DNA from: CAZESH01 sp964514665
Lineage (GTDB): Bacteria > Bacillota > Bacilli > Paenibacillales > KCTC-25726
Direction of reading: 5' to 3'
NCBI GenBank assembly: GCA_964514665.1
Contig: CAZESH010000002.1
Span: 1-47,220 of the forward strand
DNA: 47,220 bases
Part shown: positions 41,841-47,220 of the stretch, in pieces
Numbering within the stretch: the first letter of the stretch is position 1
How the letters are laid out: each line of letters opens with the position of its first letter
Position numbers and translations under genes: made by a program
Notes under the pieces: generated by a model
Seen by the model: only the letters and a program-made list of their open reading frames with translations
Told to the model about the DNA's origin: nothing
The model's database searches: none

Positions 41841-43642
41841 GCAAGCCTTTCCGCTATAAACGTCTGCTAAACGGACGAAATCTAAGTCCGGCTCCGGGTG
41901 GAAGCAAAAAGAAGCTTCGCGCCGAGGATTGGGTAGGAACCTTGCAATTGATATGGAGCTATCTTGGCGTCAATAAAGGCAAGCTGGCCTTGGTGCTGCT
42001 GCTCATATTGCTCAGCTCGGCATTGAGCTTGTTGGGTCCTTTTTTGCTGGGAAAGGCGGTGGATGCTTATATCGTTGCCCACAAAAGCAGCGGCTTTTTT
42101 CTCCTGCTGTTGGGGCTGGCCGGCGTCTTCTATCTGCTGTCGGCATCCAATCTGCTGCAAAATTTTCTCATGATCGATGCCGCTCAGCATACCGTGTTCA
42201 GGATGAGAAGAGATCTGTTCCGGCACTTTCATTTCCTGCCAATTCCCTTTTTCGACAAGCGCCAGCAGGGTGAATTGATGAGCAGGATAACAAACGATAT
42301 TGAAAATGTCAGCTCAACCTTGAACAGCTCGATCATTCAAATCGGAACAAGCTTATTGACGCTGATCGGCTCCATTTCCGTCATGGTGTGGTTAAGTGCC
42401 AAGCTTACCCTTGTTACAATGTTGATCGTGCCTGTGATGTTTTTCGCCATAAATTGGATTACCAGGCGTACGGGAAAACTGTTCAAGGAACTGCAGCAAA
42501 ATCTGGGGGAAATGAACGGTTATATAGAAGAAACGATATCCGGTCACAAGGTGGTCAAAGCATTCTCCAGAGAAGAAAACGTCATCCAAGCATTTTGGGA
42601 GAAAAATGAAAAATTAAAAAACTCCGGCTTTTGGTCGCAAACTTTTTCCGGCTTTATCCCCAAAGTGATGAATTTTTTAAACAATATCAGCTTTACCCTG
42701 ATTGTGGCAATCGGCGGTCTCTTCGCCTTGAAAGGTTACATTTCGATCGGTACGATCGTCATCTTTGCGGAGTATTCGCGACAATTTACGCGGCCGCTTA
42801 ACGATCTGTCCAACCAATTCAATACGATGCTTTCCGCCGTGGCGGGTGCGGAGCGGGTGTTTGAGGTGATCGTCGAGGAAGCCGAAGGCAAAGGGGAGGA
42901 GAGTAAGTTTGAGCTCACGGAGGTTAGGGGGGAAGTAGAGTTTTCCGGCGTTGCATTTGCTTATGAAACGGCCGATGCCACCGTTGAAGAGATAGATTTC
43001 CACGCCAAGCCAGGAGAAACGATCGCGCTCGTCGGACCTACGGGAGCTGGGAAAACCACGATTATCAATCTGCTTGCCAGATTTTATCAGCACAGCAGCG
43101 GGATCATCCGCATTGACGGCTGTGATATTTCACGGATAAGCAGGGAAAATTTGCGCCGGCACATGGCGTTTGTGATGCAGGACACCTATCTGTTTCAGGG
43201 TACGATCAGGGAAAATATCCGTTACGGGAAGCTCGAAGCAAGCGACAGGGAAGTGGAGCAAGCGGCCGAATTCGCAAACGCCCATGCATTCATCATGAAG
43301 CTGCCGAAGCGTTATGATACGATGCTTAAGCAGGACGGGGGAGGCATCAGCCAAGGACAAAAGCAGCTGCTTTCCATTGCCAGGGCGGTGCTGGCTAATC
43401 CTTCGATCCTGATTCTGGACGAAGCGACAAGCAGCATTGACACGATTACGGAAATGAACATCCAGGATGCGCTGCATCGCCTGATGGCAGGCAGAACGAG
43501 CATTGTAATCGCCCATCGGCTCAATACCGTCAGGCAGGCGGAGCAAATTTTGGTAATGAATGGCGGAAGAATCATCGAAAGGGGAACGCATGATTCGCTG
43601 CTGGCGCAAAGAGGTTTTTATTACGGGCTTTATAACAGTTGA
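41825..43642 (+). CDS. ABC exporter partner subunit with intact catalytic residues (YfiC-like)
   Basis: 605-residue half-transporter: six helices then an ATPase domain with Walker A GPTGAGKTT, catalytic Glu533 (ILDEATSSID) and His564 (IAHRLNT). Its signature is ISQGQ (508-512) instead of LSGGQ. In heterodimers the degenerate site is made of one subunit's Walker motifs plus the other's signature; so the defects of this pair fall on the same site, and the second site is complete. The first ~40 residues are a cytosolic extension. ATG 41825 has AAGGGGGTGA upstream; overlap with the previous gene couples translation. Confidence 0.93.
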   Translation: MLQELSKPFRYKRLLNGRNLSPAPGGSKKKLRAEDWVGTLQLIWSYLGVNKGKLALVLLLILLSSALSLLGPFLLGKAVDAYIVAHKSSGFFLLLLGLAGVFYLLSASNLLQNFLMIDAAQHTVFRMRRDLFRHFHFLPIPFFDKRQQGELMSRITNDIENVSSTLNSSIIQIGTSLLTLIGSISVMVWLSAKLTLVTMLIVPVMFFAINWITRRTGKLFKELQQNLGEMNGYIEETISGHKVVKAFSREENVIQAFWEKNEKLKNSGFWSQTFSGFIPKVMNFLNNISFTLIVAIGGLFALKGYISIGTIVIFAEYSRQFTRPLNDLSNQFNTMLSAVAGAERVFEVIVEEAEGKGEESKFELTEVRGEVEFSGVAFAYETADATVEEIDFHAKPGETIALVGPTGAGKTTIINLLARFYQHSSGIIRIDGCDISRISRENLRRHMAFVMQDTYLFQGTIRENIRYGKLEASDREVEQAAEFANAHAFIMKLPKRYDTMLKQDGGGISQGQKQLLSIARAVLANPSILILDEATSSIDTITEMNIQDALHRLMAGRTSIVIAHRLNTVRQAEQILVMNGGRIIERGTHDSLLAQRGFYYGLYNS

Positions 43643-43681
43643 ACGGCCAAAGCCTCCTTTCGCATGCAGGCTTTGGCCGTT
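43642..43681. terminator. Hairpin between convergent genes
   Basis: AACGGCCAAAGCCT (43642-43655) pairs perfectly with AGGCTTTGGCCGTT (43668-43681). It starts at the stop codon of the ABC gene. No T-run follows on either strand, so it may be a factor-aided terminator. Confidence 0.6.
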
Positions 43682-43687
43682 GGTACA

Positions 43688-44788
43688 TTACAATGGCCGG
43701 GTTTGATTCGGCAAATAGCGGATCAAGTGCTCGCCGTCACCCATGTTAACACTCTCATGCGCAACTTTGGCTGATTCTTCAATCCAACCGAACAATGGGC
43801 TGTCTGGAGCCACATCGGGGAAGTGCTGAATCACTTTCGTGTCCCCGTCCACCATCGGCCCCCTGTACAGGCTGATGCTGATCAGATTGGCCGCTTCATC
43901 CCTGCGAATCGATTGATTCGGCTGAAAGCTGTCGAGGGCGATTGCACTCAAATAATTCAGCGCTCTGGCCGTTCCGACAATATCCTTTGCCCAATGTGTG
44001 CTCATGTCCGAATAGGGGTCAAGCGGAACAGGATTGATACCGCGAATTCTCAGCATCAAGGAAACCAGCTCCGCACGGGTAATCGCATCGTCCGGGCGGA
44101 ATTTGCCGTTGTAGCCGCTCATGTAACCGGCTTCCGTTACCTTGCGTATGTATCCGTAAGCCCAATGATTGGAAGATACGTCGGAATAGGCCACATCCTG
44201 CGCCGGATCATCCTGCAGCCCCATGATTCTGGCGATTACAGCAGCTGTTTCGGCTCGGGTTAAATTGCGTTCCGGATGAAACTTGCTGTCGGGATAGCCG
44301 ACAAAGAAAGGCTGATCGATTTGCGGGCCTACGTGCAGCTGCAGCTTATCGGTCAAAGCGATTGTGCCGTCAACCAGAACGGCTAAGGAAATCGGCAGAT
44401 CGGCGCCAAGCGCTGCATCGGCTTTGACTTTCACCTCGCTGTCTATAACCTTCGCTTCACCCGGCTGAATATTCTGCAGCTGCCACATCATGGTCTGGGA
44501 AGCGGCATCCCATTGCGCGCCGGTTATGTTCCCGATGTCCAGGCTTGAGGATAAGTTCAACTTGAATAATGCGCTGGCCAAAGTTATATCTTGGGTATTG
44601 TGGTAAATGATATGCAGCTTGACGGTTCCTCCTGCTCCCACATTCAGGCTGTCGGCAATCAATTGGACCTGCAGCTGCGCGTCTTGAGCGGCCGCGGCTT
44701 GACTGCCGTTTGCGGGTGCAAGCGCAAGCAGGGTGACCAATGCGATTATGACAAGTGATGCTGTGCGAAGTTTAGTTTTTTTAAACAT
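43688..44788 (-). CDS. SLH-domain surface protein
   Basis: 366-residue exported protein. A signal peptide spans ~1-32 (LALAPANGSQAAAA). Residues ~37-178 form a beta-rich cohesin/CARDB-like domain (VQLIADSLNVGAGGTVKLHIIYHN). Three S-layer-homology repeats follow (~186-214, 225-272, 283-334), with TRAE motifs (NLTRAETAAV, AITRAELVSL) that bind pyruvylated wall polymer; the third ends RRDEAANL. The C-terminal ~30 residues lack repeats. It anchors a small beta domain to the wall; ligand unknown. ATG 44788 has GAGGAGG upstream. Confidence 0.88.
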   Translation of the reverse strand: MFKKTKLRTASLVIIALVTLLALAPANGSQAAAAQDAQLQVQLIADSLNVGAGGTVKLHIIYHNTQDITLASALFKLNLSSSLDIGNITGAQWDAASQTMMWQLQNIQPGEAKVIDSEVKVKADAALGADLPISLAVLVDGTIALTDKLQLHVGPQIDQPFFVGYPDSKFHPERNLTRAETAAVIARIMGLQDDPAQDVAYSDVSSNHWAYGYIRKVTEAGYMSGYNGKFRPDDAITRAELVSLMLRIRGINPVPLDPYSDMSTHWAKDIVGTARALNYLSAIALDSFQPNQSIRRDEAANLISISLYRGPMVDGDTKVIQHFPDVAPDSPLFGWIEESAKVAHESVNMGDGEHLIRYLPNQTRPL

Positions 44789-45038
44789 GCGGCGATAACC
44801 TCCTCATTATGAATACATTTTGCACATAACTATATTCTAGTGAACTTTATACAAGGTTACGAGGCTTTTTTCCACAATAGAGGTTTTTTCACATTTTTTG
44901 CACTTTGTTTTTCCGAATGATGCAGGATAAACGGATCATTTGTCTAATATTCAGAATGATTGTGCATAAGGGAAATATGGCGCTTTAAATAACAACGTTT
45001 TCATTTTTGCAATGCAATTGTTGAAAGAGGGGAAGGGA

Positions 45039-46250
45039 ATGAAAAAAGTTAAGATTGTGCTTGTCGGGATAGGTGGATATGGCCAAATTTACGTCAAAAG
45101 CTTATTGGAGCAAATTCATGATGGAACGTTCTCGATTGCCGGGGCAGTCGATCCTTCTCCGCAGGCTTCAGCCTATTGGCAGCAGCTTCGTGAGTTGAAT
45201 ATCCCTTTTTATGCCGATATGGATTCCTTCTACAAGCATGCGGAGGCTGATCTTGCCGTGATCTCAAGCCCGATTCAATATCACGCCGAGCAGACGAGAA
45301 CGGCGCTTCTGCACGGAAGCCATGTGCTGTGCGAAAAGCCGCTGCCGCCATCCGTTGAAGATGCAGACGATTTAATCCGTCTTCGCGATCAGTCGGGCAA
45401 GTTCGTGGCTATCGGGTATCAGTGGAGCTTCAGCCCGGCAATGCTTGAATTGAAAAAAGATGTGATGGAGGGAAGGTTCGGTCGGGCGATCCGTCTGGAG
45501 ACGCTGATTTTGTGGCCGCGTTCGGATAACTACTATGCGAGATCCTGGGCCGGGAAATATCGGGACGGCGATGGCCTGCTAGTAATGGACAGCATTGCCA
45601 ACAATGCGACCGCACATTATATCCACAATATGTTTTTCCTTCTTGGTGATTCGCTTGACCGCAGCGCCGCTCCGGCTTTCATAGAGGCGGAGCTGTACCG
45701 GGCCAACCCTATCGAGAATTACGATACCGCCGCCATGCGGTGCATCACTGATGGGGGCACGGAGCTGCTTTATCATGCATCGCATGCGGTCAACATCACT
45801 CAGAATCCGCTGTTTACCTATGAATTCGAAAAGGCAGTCGTATCGTTTTCGCGTGAACAAGGGATTGTGGCCGAACTTAAAAATGGAGAAAGGCTGATCT
45901 ACGGCAATCCGGACGAAGATCCGGCCCGAAAGCTGCGTCAAGCGATCAGCGCGGTAAGAGGCGAGGCCGTGCTTCCGTGCGGAATTGAAGCCTCCTTTCC
46001 GCATATGCTTAGTATTCTGGGGATGCAGGAGTCAACGCCGGATATTGCCAAATTCCCTCCGACGCTTGTCAAACGAGGCGTTTTTCCCGATCAGTATCAG
46101 GGCTTCTACGTAGAAGGGTTGTTCGATGCCCTGAAAGCTTGCCACGCCAATTACAAGCTGCCGTCTGAGATGGGCTTCAGCTGGGCGAAGAAGGGGAAAC
46201 GCGTGGAACTGGGGGAGTTATTCAGCTACCGTGAAAGTGGACGCGGATGA
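45039..46250 (+). CDS. Gfo/Idh/MocA family oxidoreductase
   Basis: 403-residue NAD(P)-dependent oxidoreductase. Rossmann loop GIGGYGQIY (10-18), then LCEKPLPPS with Glu99-Lys100-Pro101, the family catalytic Lys. These enzymes act on sugars, inositols and similar compounds. ATG 45039 was chosen since GAGGGGAAGGG lies before it; 45012 is upstream of this. The gene is divergent from the SLH gene with a 250-base spacer. Substrate unknown. Confidence 0.87.
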   Translation: MKKVKIVLVGIGGYGQIYVKSLLEQIHDGTFSIAGAVDPSPQASAYWQQLRELNIPFYADMDSFYKHAEADLAVISSPIQYHAEQTRTALLHGSHVLCEKPLPPSVEDADDLIRLRDQSGKFVAIGYQWSFSPAMLELKKDVMEGRFGRAIRLETLILWPRSDNYYARSWAGKYRDGDGLLVMDSIANNATAHYIHNMFFLLGDSLDRSAAPAFIEAELYRANPIENYDTAAMRCITDGGTELLYHASHAVNITQNPLFTYEFEKAVVSFSREQGIVAELKNGERLIYGNPDEDPARKLRQAISAVRGEAVLPCGIEASFPHMLSILGMQESTPDIAKFPPTLVKRGVFPDQYQGFYVEGLFDALKACHANYKLPSEMGFSWAKKGKRVELGELFSYRESGRG

Positions 46251-46347
46251 ATTCGACACGGCACCTTTAGAGGTGATGGCACTTTCGATGGGGACCCCTT
46301 CAATGGAGCAGAATCCAACAGAATATGTGTTTCGGATTGAACCATAG
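46231..46347 (+). CDS. Possible 38-residue ORF overlapping the oxidoreductase end
   Basis: Starts at GTG 46231 inside the last codons of the oxidoreductase in another frame and ends TAG 46345-46347, just before a terminator. It encodes DADEFDTAPLEVMALSMG and a NPTEYVFRIEP tail, which looks protein-like. GGGGGAG is about 14 bases upstream, longer than ideal. It may be a small gene or a remnant of a longer C-terminal domain. I do not recognise it. Confidence 0.25.
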   Translation: MKVDADEFDTAPLEVMALSMGTPSMEQNPTEYVFRIEP

Positions 46348-46358
46348 TTCGATAATGA

Positions 46359-46407
46359 AGCGGCAGAATGGGGATTTGTTATGTCCCAGGCTGCCGCCGC
46401 TTTTTTT
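46359..46407 (+). terminator. Terminator of the oxidoreductase gene
   Basis: GCGGCAG (46360-46366) pairs with CTGCCGC (46391-46397) and seven Ts follow at 46401-46407. Confidence 0.8.
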
Positions 46408-46932
46408 AGAAGATTTGTCCCATTAACATGGGAATATTTTTTTGATGATCAAGCAGTCTATGCAATTTGCCTCAATCCAAACGACTGGAGACCTAGGCTT
46501 GATTCCCTTGATCTTCAATATCTTTAGGCAACAAAGTCCATCCACAATAAAAAAGTTGCAATTCCGATCGGGGAAAATAACCGAAAATTGGCTTGGAATA
46601 AGCATGAATAATCTTCCCCATATGATTTTCATCCGTTTACCTTCCACTCTTCCTTCAACATTCCTGTCATTAATAAAGTGTGTTTATAGATAGCGATCCC
46701 GCGGTAATTCGTCCTCTTGAGCAGTTTCCTCCTTTCAGCCACTTTTACACTTAGTCATACCGATAGTCGCAAAATAAGGGTTGGAATCAGTAACAAGTGC
46801 GGAGCGCAGTTCATAAATTACAAATAAACGTTGGGCTGATGTATGGATTTGATGGATCGGTTGATCGTAATTGTTTGTGCATGGTGTATGCTTTTTTCGG
46901 CTCCAACTTATTTTATTTACGGAGGTTGAGAG
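46408..46932. other. AT-rich 525-base gap without a firm gene
   Basis: Base composition is visibly more AT-rich than the rest of the window. Minus frames at 46423-46647 (74 codons, starting EGKRMKIIWGRLF) and 46735-46959 and a plus frame at 46442-46693 exist; the first has a possible GGAAGGT site but no family resemblance. The right end carries the untranslated leader of the coat-like gene. I see no promoter I can name with confidence. Confidence 0.4.
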
Positions 46933-47220
46933 ATGGACGATTTCAAGAAGGATGTTCAATCATTGAGAATTAATGAGTATACGGCTGGTGAGATGCAATA
47001 TTGGGATTATGATGGTTTCTATGATCCGTATATCGGCCGTCAGTGCGGTCCCGGCCCTGGCCCCGGTCCTGGTCCCGGCCCTGGTCCCGGTCCTGGCCCC
47101 GGCCCCGGCCCTCGTTGCGGCCCTGGCCCGCGCTGTGGATGCGGCCCGCGCTGTGGATGCCTCCCACGTTGCGGCTGCGGCCCTCGTTGCGGCTCTGCTC
47201 CGCGTTGTGGAAGCGGCCCC
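46933..47220 (+). CDS. Gly-Pro repeat and Cys-rich coat-like protein (cut by window edge)
   Basis: At least 96 residues visible; no stop before the right edge. A 35-residue head rich in Asp/Tyr (DVQSLRINEYTAGEMQYWD, then YDGFYDPYIG) is followed by eleven GP dipeptides in a row, then six PRCG units with extra Cys (CGPRCGC). Gly-Pro and Cys-rich low-complexity proteins with Tyr-rich heads are common among spore coat or exosporium proteins and would cross-link by disulfides; this is inference from composition. ATG 46933 has GGAGGT at 46921-46926. The repeat DNA is very GC-rich. Confidence 0.6.
   Translation, partial: MDDFKKDVQSLRINEYTAGEMQYWDYDGFYDPYIGRQCGPGPGPGPGPGPGPGPGPGPGPRCGPGPRCGCGPRCGCLPRCGCGPRCGSAPRCGSGP

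Noticed and set aside
46735..46959. 74-codon minus frame before the coat-like gene
   Set aside because: It overlaps that gene's ribosome binding site and start, and its composition is not protein-like.
47040..47220. GC-rich right-end repeat as a CRISPR or rho-type signal
   Set aside because: It is an in-frame coding repeat of Gly-Pro and PRCG codons.

Overview
This 47.2 kb window is chromosomal DNA from a spore-forming, low-to-mid GC Gram-positive bacterium, most likely Paenibacillus or a close relative. The evidence is: GGAGG-type ribosome binding sites with many TTG and GTG starts; Bacillus-type families (YfmM, YfmR and YkpA ABC-F proteins, HelD, YfiB/YfiC-like ABC exporter, DUF6199, a YjcZ-type spore miniprotein); an S-layer-homology protein; GH3 and GH4 glycosidases; and a Gly-Pro/Cys-rich coat-like protein at the right edge. 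No phage, CRISPR array, rRNA or intact insertion sequence is visible. Most of the window looks like ordinary core and metabolic chromosome.

Layout. 1-1.8 kb: end of an aldo/keto reductase, an SDR-type epimerase, and a GNAT acetyltransferase of YsnE type. 1.8-5.1 kb (minus): self-contained drug-efflux operon marR-emrA-emrB with an operator/promoter of two perfect 12-bp palindromes. 5.2-8.4 kb: CPBP protease, gluQ, tRNA-Asp(GTC) with its own promoter and terminator, and an alpha/beta hydrolase. 8.5-10.0 kb: DinB-fold protein and aldo/keto reductase. 10.0-10.46 kb: unexplained 0.4 kb gap. 10.4-16.9 kb: ABC-F protein (YfmM type), HrpB helicase, HelD. 17.0-21.4 kb: two tandem MFS transporters, then an aldo/keto reductase and type II pantothenate kinase. 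21.4-25.7 kb: spore miniprotein, DEAD-box helicase with a repetitive Arg-rich tail, DUF6199 protein, ABC-F protein (YfmR type). 25.8-28.4 kb: AraC regulator and GH4 alpha-galactosidase. 28.4-28.7 kb: decayed minus-strand gene. 28.8-32.2 kb: ABC-F protein (YkpA type), DJ-1/PfpI protein, luciferase-like oxidoreductase. 32.2-34.7 kb: repeat-rich intergenic DNA and a GH3 glycosidase. 34.8-40.0 kb: glcD-glcF, glycerate kinase and an iron-type alcohol dehydrogenase. 40.1-43.6 kb: heterodimeric ABC exporter. 43.7-46.3 kb: SLH protein and a Gfo/Idh/MocA oxidoreductase. 46.3-46.9 kb: AT-rich gap. 46.9 kb to the edge: coat-like protein.

How genes fit together. Four modules are clear. (1) The marR-emrAB operon is probably self-repressed. 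(2) gluQ, which glutamylates queuosine-34 of tRNA-Asp, lies directly downstream of a tRNA-Asp gene. (3) glcDF plus glycerate kinase form a glycolate/glyoxylate-to-phosphoglycerate module, with a dehydrogenase beside it. (4) The two ABC exporter subunits carry complementary defects that together give one degenerate and one intact ATPase site. Three different ABC-F translation factors lie within 20 kb, with RNA helicases (HrpB, DEAD-box) and the RNA polymerase recycling factor HelD among them.

Nothing here can be claimed as a wholly new biological system. The best leads are the gluQ/tRNA-Asp pairing, the 12-residue repeat tail of the DEAD-box helicase, the minimal EmrA with an extended EmrB, the ~50-bp intergenic repeat family near 32.3 kb, the unexplained 10.0-10.46 kb gap, and the Gly-Pro/PRCG protein cut by the right edge. 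All family names are read from motifs and memory; no database search was possible.
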